A stretch of 64,000 bases of DNA from Sulfobacillus acidophilus DSM 10332 (lineage in GTDB: Bacteria > Bacillota > Sulfobacillia > Sulfobacillales > Sulfobacillaceae): the NCBI GenBank assembly GCA_000237975.1, contig CP003179.1, forward strand, positions 2,108,001-2,172,000, in the 5' to 3' direction. The translations under genes and the position numbers were made by a program. Under the pieces are notes generated by a model, which worked only from the letters and a program-made list of their open reading frames with translations, did no database searches and was not told the DNA's origin. Of the stretch, positions 25,800 through 35,811 are shown one piece after another. Within the stretch, counting starts at the first letter, position 1, and every line of letters starts with the position of its first letter.

Positions 25800-26626
25800 A
25801 CGCAGTGACACGGCGTCGGTTGTGGTTGAGTTTTTGGGCCACGGTAGTGATCGTCTTCACATTGGCCCCGTTATATTGGATGGTAGCCACTTCGTTTAAA
25901 AGTTATTTCACTCTCGGTCTGTTTCCTCCGAGCCCGTTCCCGAATCCCCCGACCTTGCAAAATTACCGTCAGGCCTTCGTGGTCTATCATTTTCAGGGCT
26001 ATATCGAAAACAGCGTAATCGTAGCAGTGTCGACCACCATTTTGGTTTTGTTTTTTGGGTCATTGGCCGGATACGCATTAGGTCGGCTGCCGATTAGGGG
26101 AAAAACCGTGATTTTGGTCGCTTTATTAATGATATCGGTTTTTCCCGAGATTGCAGTCATCTCCCCGCTCTATATGTTAATGCGGTCAATAGGGTGGCTG
26201 AATAGTTATCAAGCTCTCATCGTACCCTATACGGCGTTCAATCTGCCGTTTGCCATTTGGATTTTACGTAATTACTTCCTATCCATTCCGAAAGAAATGG
26301 AGGAGGCCGCACGTATCGACGGGGCATCCGGTTGGCGTACGCTGTTTCAGGTCATTTTGCCGCAGGCGACGTCAGGACTGTTTACCGCCGGTGTCTTTAC
26401 CTTTACGGCCGCCTGGACGGAATTTCTGATGGCATTAACTTTTAACGCCTCGCCGCAATTTCGCACCATTCCGGTCGGAATCGCCTTATTCGGGGCCCAA
26501 TTTGTCATCCCTTACGGAACGTTGTTTGCCGCGTCGACCGTTGCCGTACTGCCCATTGCTCTCGGTGTGCTGATTTTCCGCCGAGCCGTGGTATCCGGGT
26601 TAACTCAAGGCGCAGTGAAAGGATAG
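25796..26626 (+). CDS. Sugar ABC transporter permease, MalG type
   Basis: 276 residues with six membrane helices. The EAA loop reads EEAARIDGASGWRTLFQVILPQA near residue 165, preceded by PFAIWILRNYF. Like MalG, it is shorter than its partner and ends in a basic tail. It completes the membrane channel with the product of the preceding gene. Confidence 0.9.
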   Translation: MNAVTRRRLWLSFWATVVIVFTLAPLYWMVATSFKSYFTLGLFPPSPFPNPPTLQNYRQAFVVYHFQGYIENSVIVAVSTTILVLFFGSLAGYALGRLPIRGKTVILVALLMISVFPEIAVISPLYMLMRSIGWLNSYQALIVPYTAFNLPFAIWILRNYFLSIPKEMEEAARIDGASGWRTLFQVILPQATSGLFTAGVFTFTAAWTEFLMALTFNASPQFRTIPVGIALFGAQFVIPYGTLFAASTVAVLPIALGVLIFRRAVVSGLTQGAVKG

Positions 26627-26660
26627 CGTTCCCCGACTCTACCATCATGTGAGGTGCTCT

Positions 26661-29069
26661 ATGAAACCGTTATCCTATCTCCCTCCCCGCAACAGCCGGC
26701 CGATCGGCCGGATCGTCCGCGCCGAAATCGGCGCAGACCAATTATCGGTTAATCTGTCGTCCGACACCGATACGTTGTCGGTCACCATTTATAATACGCG
26801 CATCGTGCGTATTCAGTGGCACAACGGACCCGACATTTTCCACCAGGTAGTCCAGCCGTTGTTGGATCCCCAACTGACCCCGGAAACGCTACAACTGAAA
26901 ACCGTTTCGGACGGGTTTGTGATCACCGGCGGGGTAGCAACGATCACCGTATTGTCGGATGGAAGTGTTCGGATCACTGCCCCGGACGCCTCAGCCGACC
27001 TGGGCGGCTGGGGCGCGTCTGGCACAGCCCGATTCGTTCAGATGTTGCTAGCGCCATCCGAACGGGTCTTTGGTCTGGGAGAAAAAACCGGCGGGCTCGA
27101 TAAACGGGGTCGGCGGTGGACCCAGTGGACCACCGATGTGCATCCACATACTCCCGATACCGACGAAATGTATCAGGCGGTGCCGATGATGCTCATGGCC
27201 CGTCCGGGGGGGGCTCGGGGACTGTTTTTGGCGAATACGTTCCGCACCTATTTCGATCTGACGTCCCCCGAAATCGCAACGATCGCCGCCGACGACGGAC
27301 CTTTGGCGATTTATTGTTATTTAGGTCCGACGGTAGCCGACGTATTAGACCAGCATACACGCGTCACCGGGCGGCCTACCTTGCCCCCCCGATGGGCATT
27401 GGGTTTTCAGCAAAGTCGGTATAGTTATAGAACCCAAACACGGGTACGCCAGGTGGCCGCCGAATATCGCCGCCGCGGCATTCCGCTCGACGTGATTTAC
27501 CTGGATATCGATTATATGAAAGGTTACCGCCTGTTTACCTGGGATGCCGATCGGTTCCCCGATCCCGCCGCTCTGACAAAGGAATTAGCCGATCAAGGCA
27601 TTCGCGTGGTAGCCATTGTCGATCCCGGCGTTAAAATTGATGAAACCTACGCCGTGTATCAGTCCGGGTCGGCACACGACGCCTGGATCGCCTATGCCAA
27701 TGGTGAACCGTTCCAAAGTCAAGTCTGGCCCGGTCTCTGTGTCTTTCCGGATTTTTTGCGGTCGTCAATCCGCGAATGGTGGGGTTCCCTCAATCGCGAG
27801 TGGGTCATGGCCTACGGCATCGGCGGTATCTGGAACGACATGAATGAACCCGCTCTGTTCGGGATTGACCCGCGCCATCCGGAAATCGGCGGACATGCCA
27901 CCGATGTCGGCATCGTCCATCGCAACGGGGAAGACAACCCGGTCCCCCATTGGGGGGTGCATAACGTTTACGCGCTATTGCAAGCCGCAGGGACCGTTGA
28001 GGGACTTATGGCCGATCAAGACACCCGACCGTTTCTTTTAAGCCGGTCCGGTTTTGCCGGTATTCAACATTGGGCCGCCGTGTGGACCGGGGACAATAGC
28101 AGTTGGTGGGAGCATTTAAAGATGGCGATCCCTATGTGTATCAATTTGGGCTTGTCTGGTATCCCCTTCGTCGGGCCGGATATTGGAGGATTTTTTGGTG
28201 CCCCCAGTCCGGAACTTTTTGCACGCTGGATTCAAATGGGAGTCTTCTTTCCATTTGCCCGAATCCATAGCGATATCGGTACCCCGGACCAGGAGCCTTG
28301 GGCGTTCGGCCCGGACGTTGAGGCGATCGCCAAGCGGTATATCGGCTATCGTTACCGGCTGCTCCCCTATCTGGAAACGCTGTTTGAGGAGGCGCACCGC
28401 ACCGGTACCCCAATCATGCGGCCGCTATTCTGGGAATTTCCCGATGACGCCGCGGCCTATACCGTCGAAGACCAATTCTTATTGGGACCGATGTTATTAA
28501 TTGCCCCGGTAACGGAACCCGGTTCCACACAACGTGTGGTATATTTGCCGGAAACCGATTGGTATGATCCATGGACTCGCCGGATATTATCGCCAGGATG
28601 GCACCCGATCGAATCTCCAATCGACCGGTTACCGATCTTTATCCGTTCCGGCGGAATCGTTCCGCTTGGTCCGCAGGTCGATTCCACCGCCCGACTGCGA
28701 TCCCGTTGGGAGCACGGTGAGGATGGGCCCGATGAGATCTGGATCATCCGCGGCCAGGGCGCTTTGACTTGCTATAGCGACGACGGTGAAACTTTCGCCA
28801 TGGCCCGCGGGTATTGGCGACGAATCGCCGTCACAGTCACCCCGGAAGCGGCCGACACGATCATCACGGTCACCGGACAATGGCCGGATGTCGTCACCCC
28901 TCCAACCAAACACCTTCGGTTGCGCATTTCGCCGTATACCACTCGCCCCACCTCCATCTCGCTAGACGGCCAAGCGGCCGACGGGACTTGGATTCCGGAA
29001 CATGCATGCCTGGAGATGACACTTCCGCCGCTCCAACGGAATCGCCCGGTTCACATTGTCATCCGTTAA
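26661..29069 (+). CDS. GH31 alpha-glycosidase (alpha-glucosidase or alpha-xylosidase)
   Basis: About 802 residues from the ATG at 26661, which has GAGGTG upstream. The GH31 (beta/alpha)8 catalytic domain is clear: LPPRWALGFQQSRYSY, DVIYLDIDYM, the nucleophile Asp393 in WNDMNEPA, and the acid/base Asp478 in WTGDNSSWWEHL. A small N-terminal beta-domain precedes it (about residues 1-200) and beta-domains follow. No signal peptide is seen, so it acts in the cytoplasm on imported sugar. The family includes alpha-glucosidases, alpha-xylosidases and others, and reading does not fix the substrate. A strong terminator follows. Confidence 0.88.
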   Translation: MKPLSYLPPRNSRPIGRIVRAEIGADQLSVNLSSDTDTLSVTIYNTRIVRIQWHNGPDIFHQVVQPLLDPQLTPETLQLKTVSDGFVITGGVATITVLSDGSVRITAPDASADLGGWGASGTARFVQMLLAPSERVFGLGEKTGGLDKRGRRWTQWTTDVHPHTPDTDEMYQAVPMMLMARPGGARGLFLANTFRTYFDLTSPEIATIAADDGPLAIYCYLGPTVADVLDQHTRVTGRPTLPPRWALGFQQSRYSYRTQTRVRQVAAEYRRRGIPLDVIYLDIDYMKGYRLFTWDADRFPDPAALTKELADQGIRVVAIVDPGVKIDETYAVYQSGSAHDAWIAYANGEPFQSQVWPGLCVFPDFLRSSIREWWGSLNREWVMAYGIGGIWNDMNEPALFGIDPRHPEIGGHATDVGIVHRNGEDNPVPHWGVHNVYALLQAAGTVEGLMADQDTRPFLLSRSGFAGIQHWAAVWTGDNSSWWEHLKMAIPMCINLGLSGIPFVGPDIGGFFGAPSPELFARWIQMGVFFPFARIHSDIGTPDQEPWAFGPDVEAIAKRYIGYRYRLLPYLETLFEEAHRTGTPIMRPLFWEFPDDAAAYTVEDQFLLGPMLLIAPVTEPGSTQRVVYLPETDWYDPWTRRILSPGWHPIESPIDRLPIFIRSGGIVPLGPQVDSTARLRSRWEHGEDGPDEIWIIRGQGALTCYSDDGETFAMARGYWRRIAVTVTPEAADTIITVTGQWPDVVTPPTKHLRLRISPYTTRPTSISLDGQAADGTWIPEHACLEMTLPPLQRNRPVHIVIR

Positions 29070-29073
29070 GGAA

Positions 29074-29106
29074 AGCCCTGGGTATAACCCAGGGCTCATA
29101 GTTTTT
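29074..29106 (+). terminator. Terminator after the GH31 operon
   Basis: AGCCCTGGGT (29074-29083) pairs perfectly with ACCCAGGGCT (29087-29096) around ATA, followed by CATAGTTTTT. Confidence 0.85.
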
Positions 29107-29709
29107 CGGCGAGTTAATATGGGCCGCGCGGATATGCTCGGCCACGTGTTCATGATAAAATTTGCAGCATGGCACAAGTTATGCACGGTGCCCTCAATGT
29201 GGATCCGGGTAACGTGTGCCGGACACCGGGGCCGACTGACTTACGGCCTCGTGACGGGAAAAAACGGGACCGCCATGGAATTCACCCCTAGAAGGAAAAG
29301 ACCCGCCAGTCATGCCCCAGACGCGAACTAACGGCCCCAATATCATCGGCGACACCACTACCCCGCTATTGGAGGCCATGCTGTTCCCGGCGGTGGCCCG
29401 ATAGGGAACCGGGCCGCCTCCAGTCGGTTCCCCCGGTGGCAAAACCAAGCGACGGATTATCAGGCGTTTCCCTCCATGTGCCCGGTATCAAGCCGAGTTG
29501 ATTGATACCCTACGTCCAACAACGGATGAGCCGATGGGACCGGTTGCTCCAATGTGTGGGACTGTTAGGCCGGGGAGCCCCTATCGCTCCCGTGTAGGCG
29601 GAGGACTCGGGATACCTAGCCTGATTAAGGATATCCTAGGACTTTGGAGAACATCCCGAACGTCTAATTGAACATCCCGCCGATCCGTGATCATCGATTG
29701 CAGTCGGCC
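29107..29709. other. Gene-free, apparently decayed stretch
   Basis: Both strands carry only short, mutually overlapping frames with no ribosome site or recognisable motif. Base composition is like coding DNA, so it may be an old degraded gene, but I could not name one. Confidence 0.4.
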
Positions 29710-29988
29710 TTATCGGCGGGGCCGCTCTATGGGCGGCGGGTGGGTGGGGTGTCGACGCAAAAAATGCTCCCCGTCCCGCGTCAGTTGATAGTACGTGTGG
29801 TTCCGGTGTTTTACCGCCTTGAGGCGCCGATGATAATGCCGCGCCAAACGGATACTGAGCAACTTGGCGTAATCTGGTCCCAACGCCTTAAGATACGCCA
29901 AAATCGCTCGATCCAGCGCATCCGTACCCTCGACAATCGGGCCGACCGGGCTAATCCGGTCATCGCCCTCCGACGAGCCGCCTTGCAT
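29710..29988 (-). CDS. Small basic protein, possible winged-helix regulator
   Basis: 92 residues starting at an ATG with GGAGGTG seven bases upstream. The region DALDRAILAYLKALGPDYAKL then SIRLARHYHRRLKAVKHRNH followed by YYQLTRDGEHFLRRH resembles a small winged helix (helices plus a beta-hairpin ending in a Gly turn). The ends are Pro-rich. It follows the anti-sigma gene by 37 bases and probably shares its transcript. Its role is unknown. Confidence 0.6.
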   Translation of the reverse strand: MQGGSSEGDDRISPVGPIVEGTDALDRAILAYLKALGPDYAKLLSIRLARHYHRRLKAVKHRNHTYYQLTRDGEHFLRRHPTHPPPIERPRR

Positions 29989-30025
29989 CGACCGTCACCT
30001 CCGATCCCCAAGGCACATGGCTCAT

Positions 30026-30694
30026 TTATTGCACCGAGCCAGCCACCAGTACAGGGGTAGTCGGCATACGGGTTCCGCCGGCAGGTTCCACGGTGACGGC
30101 AAATTCCGTCGCTTGGGGCGGCCGACCGGTCAACACCACCGGGCGGTTGCCAAAAAGGCCGGCCGGTTGGGGGCGCCCCCCAATCACCCACCACCCCTCA
30201 TAAATATGCCCGCTCGGCAGCGACGGCAGATGATCCGCCCAAATCACCGCCTGACGGCCGTGGACGACCAAGACGGCATGATAGGGGCTCCTGACCGGTG
30301 AGGTCAGTTCTACGACGTGTCCTTGGCTCATCAACGCCAACACCGTTTCTTTTTGGGTCGCTTCCTGATGAAACCGGTAAGCCAGTCCCCAGCCGCTCAT
30401 CGCGAGGATGGCCGCGGCGGCCCAACCGATCCAACGGATCGATGATGGCCGAAATTTTCCCGGCGAGGTTGCCGCCAGTCGGGCGGCAAACGCTTGCCGC
30501 AAGGGTTCGTGCCCACTCCAATCGGGCTCGACCGGACCGGGTTCCATCGAGGTCAAAATTGCTCGATAATCGTCCCAAGCCGCACGGCACTCCTCGCAGG
30601 CGGCCAGATGGTCCGATACCTCGTGGCGAAGTTCCGGGGGAACTTCGTCGGCCGCCCACAGCGGTAAATTGAGTTGAATCTCTTCATGATTCAA
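30026..30694 (-). CDS. Anti-sigma factor (zinc-finger N-terminus, RskA-like C-terminal domain)
   Basis: 222 residues. The N-terminal ZAS motif is present: a conserved His near residue 24 and HLAACEEC, giving the H-x3-C-x2-C pattern. A transmembrane helix (WIGWAAAAILAMSGWGLAY) lies near residue 90. The C-terminal extracytoplasmic part looks like the RskA domain (VIWADHLPSLPSGHIYEGWWV). It overlaps the sigma gene by four bases (ATGA), the usual arrangement for an ECF pair in which the anti-sigma holds its sigma at the membrane until a signal frees it. Confidence 0.88.
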   Translation of the reverse strand: MNHEEIQLNLPLWAADEVPPELRHEVSDHLAACEECRAAWDDYRAILTSMEPGPVEPDWSGHEPLRQAFAARLAATSPGKFRPSSIRWIGWAAAAILAMSGWGLAYRFHQEATQKETVLALMSQGHVVELTSPVRSPYHAVLVVHGRQAVIWADHLPSLPSGHIYEGWWVIGGRPQPAGLFGNRPVVLTGRPPQATEFAVTVEPAGGTRMPTTPVLVAGSVQ

Positions 30695-31242
30695 TAGGCA
30701 TCGACCCCCACCATGCGCCGCAGTTTCTCGAGACCCAGCCGTAACCGGGTTTTGGCGGTGCCTACCGGAATTTGTTGTCGTCGAGCCGCTTGTTCGGCCG
30801 TTTGGCCCCGTATATAGACGGCCGCTATCATGGCTTTTTGGGCGTCGGGCAACTGATCCAACGCGTCGTATAAAGCATCTTGGGCACTACGGGCCACGAC
30901 CGCCTGCTCGACATTGTTGGAAGACGTCACTGCCTCCCCCGCCGCGTCCCATTCCACCGTCGCCGTTTCTTTGGCCAGGCGGCGCAAACGGTCGATAGCG
31001 CGGCTGCGGGCGATGGTCATCAACCATACGGTCGCCGACGCCCGGCCGGCGTCATACAGGCACGCCGTTTTCCACACTTGCCAAAAGACGTCCTGAATCA
31101 CTTCGTCCGCCTGCATCCGATCATGAATCAATTTACGACAATAGCCCGCCACCAGCCCGAAATACCGGTCATAAAACGCCATCATCGCGTCTTGATCGCC
31201 CGCCGCAATCCGGGTCAGAAGCTCTTGATCGGTATCCCCCAT
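30691..31242 (-). CDS. ECF sigma factor, SigK-like
   Basis: 183 residues from the ATG at 31240-31242. Region 2 reads YDRYFGLVAGYCRKLI, then DEVIQDVFWQVWK, and MTIARSRAIDRLRR; region 4 reads AVYIRGQTAEQAARRQQIPVGTAKTRLRLGLEKL. These are the promoter-melting and -35-binding parts. The companion anti-sigma follows in overlap. Its neighbours are a membrane protein, a repeat-rich surface protein and a sortase, so an envelope or redox stress role is plausible but unproven. Confidence 0.88.
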   Translation of the reverse strand: MGDTDQELLTRIAAGDQDAMMAFYDRYFGLVAGYCRKLIHDRMQADEVIQDVFWQVWKTACLYDAGRASATVWLMTIARSRAIDRLRRLAKETATVEWDAAGEAVTSSNNVEQAVVARSAQDALYDALDQLPDAQKAMIAAVYIRGQTAEQAARRQQIPVGTAKTRLRLGLEKLRRMVGVDAY

Positions 31243-31366
31243 ACCATGGCTCCGTTGCGCGAATTTATTTACGGGACGAGATTCGCCAAGAGTCCCCAAA
31301 TCTCCTTTAATTTGCACCGACGGTCCGCTAACCATCTCCCGACTACACGCCGCGTTTCGTTATCGA

Positions 31367-32218
31367 TTAGCCGAAGCACGGTCGACCGCGGGATGGGAAT
31401 CCTCCGGCCCCACACCCAGAGGGCGAGTCCGACTGGGCGGTGTTCGGATCGGTGCCGGTTCCGCCGAGGACGCCAAAATCCAAACCAATCCACCACATGA
31501 CAGCCAACACCCACGCCGTCAACAGAACCGTCCCGCCGTTCTCCGAGCGAATCTCCCATAAGACCGCCAACCCGAACCAGACCGCGCCTATCAAAAAGCC
31601 TCCAAATACGCGGTGCGATTGTAAAAACATTCCGGCATCATAAATCGGGGCGGATATCCAGACCGGTTGCGGCGTGCCGGCCATTTGGCGCAATATGGTC
31701 CCCAACCCTCGAGACGCCACTGCGCTCAGAACCAGTCCGGTGCACCAAAATGCCCGGATGAGATTCAGCGTGCCGGCTTCCAAAGCATCCGGGGCCCACA
31801 GCAACAGGGCGGACCAAATGCCGTATATCAGCGCCGAACCGGGTGCCCCGGTCAGCAGACTGGCCGATCGCGTCAAAAGCCCGCCCAATCCTTCGCCGAA
31901 TATCCAGACCCCGAGCCCCCATACGAGCGAGAGCCGAGGCCCCAACGGATTCCCCGCATACCGGACACCAATAATAAGGTGCCGATGGCAAGCCGGAGGC
32001 CGGCCGCGCCGACATTGGACCATATGCCACCGACTTGCCACCAGTGAATGCCCCAATGCAGCAGCCAGGCCACCGGTTGCGGTTGTCCGACTGCAGCCGG
32101 TTCCAACACCTGTTGCCGGAATGCCGGCCCGAACATGGCCGGCTGTAATTGCAACAGACCGTCCAAAAGCCACCAAACGCCGAGTACCCCGGGAAACCCG
32201 TACCGCCTCGCTGTTCAT
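31367..32218 (-). pseudogene. Polytopic membrane protein with two frameshifts
   Basis: The ATG at 32216-32218 follows AGGGGGA but its frame soon gives low-complexity Arg-rich sequence. In a second frame, from about 32200 to 31925, hydrophobic segments appear (GVLGVWWLLDGLLQLQPAMFG, then RLAIGTLLLVSGMRG). In the third part SLVWGLGVWIFGEGLGGLL and onward continue in the first frame to 31367. The rejoined protein would be of about 280 residues with six or more membrane helices. I do not recognise a characterised family. It lies just upstream of the ECF sigma gene on the same strand. Confidence 0.6.
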
Positions 32219-32289
32219 CCCCGTCCCCCTTTCTGGACCATCAAGCGGAAAAGGGGCCTCCGTCGACGGAAGCCCCCGATCCACGTCGG

Positions 32290-34552
32290 TTATCGCGTCC
32301 GCGGACGACGAGCCACCAGGGTACCGGTTACCAACAGGGCCGCGCCGATCCCCATCACGGGCAATAACGGAAACCCGGTCACCGGGGATGTCGCCCCCGG
32401 CATCACGGTCGGCGGCGGCGACTGGTCGGCGGCCGCAAATTTGGCGGGAAATTGACTGACGATCCCTTGGGCCAGATATTGCCCGGCGGTAAACATCGTG
32501 TTGTAGGCGTCGGTCATGGTCGAGACCGCCGCCGGGTCGTTACCCGCGACGGCCTGGTTAAAAGCCGTCGTAATTTGATTGATGTGATCCTGGAGCACGG
32601 TCGATAACGTATTATCGGCCAAATAGGGATTGGCTTGCGACAAGAAGGCGCTAAACCGGTTCTTATAGAGGGTCAACGACGCCTGCGCCTGATTGGCGCC
32701 GACCGTGTCCCCGGCTTTGACGTCCCTGGCGTAGGTAAAGAAATATTGATGCTTATTCCACAGTTGCTCAAACGCCTGCCCCGCGGCCGTACCATAGATA
32801 CCGGATATTGCGCCGGTCAACTGGGCGGTGTTTTGGTCCATTACGTTCATGAACACGGCCGAGGCCATCGGGTTGTTGCTGTAGTCGGCCAGCATCCCCC
32901 CTTCCAGGGCGCCCGCGTGCATCCCGAGCAACCCATCCAGTGTGGCCACCAAATTGCCGGTCGGCGTGTTGGGCGACGAGTGGGCAAAAGCGCTCGGAAA
33001 TTGGGCGGCAAATCCTGTAGCCAGATAGTCGCCGGCGGTAAACATCAGCTGATAGTCTTGGGCGACCTGCTGTGCCGCACCGGCCGGATTACCGGCGGCA
33101 AAGTCGTTAAATGCGGCCGTCATTTGGTTGATATGATCTTGCAACATGGCCGACAAGGTGCCGGCACTGAAATGCGGGTTCAGTTGCGCCAACACTTGGG
33201 CAAACTGATTCTTGTACGCGGTCAGGGTGGCCTGGTTGTGAGCCGCCACCGCCGCATCGGCGGCATAGGTAAAGAATTCCTGGTGATGGTTCCATAAGGC
33301 TTCAAACTGCTGACCGGCGGCCTGGCCGTATATGCCGGCGACTGCCGACGTCAACGCTTGGGTGTTTTGGTCCATTTGCGCCATGTATCCGTCGTAAGCC
33401 GCGGTATTGCCGGAATAAAGGGCTTGCATGGCTAATTCCAGCAATATCGCGTGCTCTCCCAGCAATTGATCCAACGTCGCCCGCAGGTTACCGGCCGGCG
33501 TGCCGGTGGCGGTGTTGCCGAATTTGGCCGGGAACTGGGTGACAATCCCCTGCGCTAGGTAACCGCCGGCGGTAAACATCAACTGATAATCCTGCATCAG
33601 TACGGCAGCGGCCGCCGTTTGATTCCCGGCGACGTAATCCTGGAACGCTTGGGTGATTTGATTGATGTGATCCTGGAGCACCGTCGACAATGTGTTTTCG
33701 TTAAAGTTCGGGTTGGCGCCGGCCAAAAACCGGCTAAATTGATTTTTGTACTGCGTCAACGCGGCTTGAGCGGCATTGGCGGCCGCCGTGTTGCCCGATT
33801 TGACCGCTTCGACGTAGGTAAAGAATTCTTGATGGTGGTCCCACAGGCTTTGAAATTCCTGTCCTGCGGCCGTGCCGTAGACACTGCTGACGGCTGTTGT
33901 CAGGGCCTGGCATCCATCTGGCTCATGTACGCCTGATACAGTCCGGTGTTGCCCGCATACAGCGCTGCATAGCCAACTCCAACAGCACGGCATGCTCGCC
34001 TAATAGCTGATCAAGCTCGGCTTGAAGGTTCACGGCCGGCGTATCTGTCGTGGTCTCCGCGACCTTTTGCGGGAATTGGGCACTAATCCCTCCTGCCAAA
34101 TAATCGCCGGCGGTAAACATCAGGTTATCGGCCTGCACCAGTTCCGCCGCAGCACCGTTATCGTTTCCGGTCGTATAATCATTAAACGCCTGGGTAATTT
34201 GGTTAATGTGGTCTTGAAGAACTGACGACAGGGTGCTTTCGCTCAAATGCGGATTGGCCCCGGCCAGAAATTGGCTGTACTGGTTTTTATAGAACGTCAA
34301 CAGGTTCTGGGCCTGATTCTCCCCTTTGACGGCCGCCACATAATTAAAGAAATAGCGGTGCTGGTTCCAAAGTTGTTCAAATGTCTGCCCGGCTTTGACA
34401 CCATAAAGATGCGTCACGGCCGCGGTCAATGCGGCGGTGTTTTGCATCATCGCCTGGTCAAGCGCGTTGGCCAGCGGCTGATTGCCGACATACACGGCAT
34501 CCATACGCATTGCCAACAATAAGGCATGCTCGCTCAACAACTGATCCAACGT
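32290..34552 (-). pseudogene. Surface protein of four helical repeats with sortase-like C-terminal anchor, frameshifted
   Basis: Four repeats of about 165 residues share LDQLLGEHAxLLE, QNTxALTxAVxxIYG, FEQLWNxHxxFFTY, YKNQFSxFLAxANP, TLSxVLQDHINQ and MFTAGxYLAxGI. Helical prediction by eye suggests a four-helix bundle with conserved His residues that might bind metal. A frameshift plus a short deletion near 33905-33960 separates repeat 1 from the rest, and no signal peptide or start is found before 34552. The C-terminus, SPVTG then a hydrophobic helix and RRPRTR, looks like a sortase sorting signal. A sortase gene lies next door. Confidence 0.7.
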
Positions 34553-34692
34553 GGCGCGTAAATTGACCGCCGGCCGATACGTCGTCGAGACCGAAACCGA
34601 TCTCTCACGGGCAAAAATTTTTCCGACCCCGGCGCAAATCGTTTGCCCGCCCGGTTACGTATGGGTCAATAAACCCTTAAGGAGGATGCCCT

Positions 34693-35763
34693 GTGCCTCG
34701 TCATCGTCTCTGGGGATTCGTTTTGGCCGGATTAGGAGCGGGACTGTTGTCGCTACCTATCTGGATTGGCCCGGCAGCCCGGGTCGCTGCCCAAAAGCTC
34801 CCGCGGGCCACGCCGGGGCAACCGGTGACGGACCGCGTGCGCACGACAGCCGTTCCCCGGTTACCGGAACCGCCTACCGGCTACGAGGTCGCCGATTTGA
34901 TCATTCCGGCACTTCAGTTAAATGTTCCGGTTCTCCAAGGAACCGCGTTCGGGCAATTATTATTTGCGCCCGGCCACTATGCCGGATCCGTGCTGCCCGG
35001 CGAATCGGGAGCCAGTGTTATCGCCGCCCATAACGATACGTTTTTTCATCATTTGGACCGGCTTCACCCCGGCAGCTTGATTATTGTTCAAACCGAGCAA
35101 GGCATCTTTCGTTTCGCTGTCACCCGTTCGGCGGTAGTATCCGACACGGCCGGATTGCCCGACACGTCGACCCCGACGCTGGATCTGGAAGCTTGCTATC
35201 CCTTAAACGCGTTATATTTCACGCCGAAACGGTACATCGTGTTCAGCCGTCTCATCGGGGCAGACAGAGCCCCCGCCAACCCGCTACCGTCCGCACCGAC
35301 GGCGGGCAACCCGTTCTCCGCCGCCATACCGGCCGCTATCACGGACCATTATTCGTTGGCGTTGAGTAATAACTCGCTACCGATGGGCCAATTAACTTAT
35401 GCCGCCCCGGATACGCCGGCCGTCGTCCGATTTGAAGAATCGCCCCGGCCCTTACAGGCAGAAACGGTGGCGATAGCGCTCTGGCTCGCCTATGTGGACG
35501 CCGTACGTTCGGGCGATGTCGAAGCGCTAACGGCGCTGGTTCCCGGTGCCAACCAGTCGTCCAATCCGTATTGGCTCGCCCGGTCCGTGATTTTTGAAGC
35601 GCCGTTAAACGTCACCCTCGCGGTCAGTCCGGGCGGCATTCCGACATCCTTCACGCTGTCCGATGATCTAATCCGCGTGAACGGAGCTCCCTATCAAACC
35701 ACCATGGCGATTCGGATCGACCAAAACCGGCTATCGATCGTGGCGGTCGTCACACGGCCATAA
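34693..35763 (+). CDS. Sortase (class D/E-like)
   Basis: 356 residues from a GTG with AAGGAGG upstream. An N-terminal signal or anchor helix (FVLAGLGAGLLSLPIWIGPAA) precedes the catalytic domain. LIIPALQLNVPVLQG, the catalytic His113 in IAAHNDTFF, Cys168 in LDLEACYPLNALYF and Arg180 in PKRYIVFS match the sortase triad. A further 170-residue domain of unknown function follows. The neighbouring four-repeat protein with an SPVTG-helix-Arg tail is the likely substrate, though its gene is frameshifted. Confidence 0.85.
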   Translation: MPRHRLWGFVLAGLGAGLLSLPIWIGPAARVAAQKLPRATPGQPVTDRVRTTAVPRLPEPPTGYEVADLIIPALQLNVPVLQGTAFGQLLFAPGHYAGSVLPGESGASVIAAHNDTFFHHLDRLHPGSLIIVQTEQGIFRFAVTRSAVVSDTAGLPDTSTPTLDLEACYPLNALYFTPKRYIVFSRLIGADRAPANPLPSAPTAGNPFSAAIPAAITDHYSLALSNNSLPMGQLTYAAPDTPAVVRFEESPRPLQAETVAIALWLAYVDAVRSGDVEALTALVPGANQSSNPYWLARSVIFEAPLNVTLAVSPGGIPTSFTLSDDLIRVNGAPYQTTMAIRIDQNRLSIVAVVTRP

Positions 35764-35770
35764 CAGAAAA

Positions 35771-35798
35771 AGCCTCGCCGGCAAATGACGGCAAGGCT
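35771..35798. terminator. Bidirectional terminator-like stem
   Basis: AGCCTCGCCG (35771-35780) pairs with CGGCAAGGCT (35789-35798) with one wobble. It lies between the convergent sortase and His-rich genes, with short A and T runs beside it. Confidence 0.6.
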
Positions 35799-35811
35799 CC
35801 TGGAGAAGGAC

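Noticed and set aside
32635-33297. 220-codon plus-strand frame opposite the surface protein
   Set aside because: It is a shadow of the repeat protein on the other strand, with no ribosome site.
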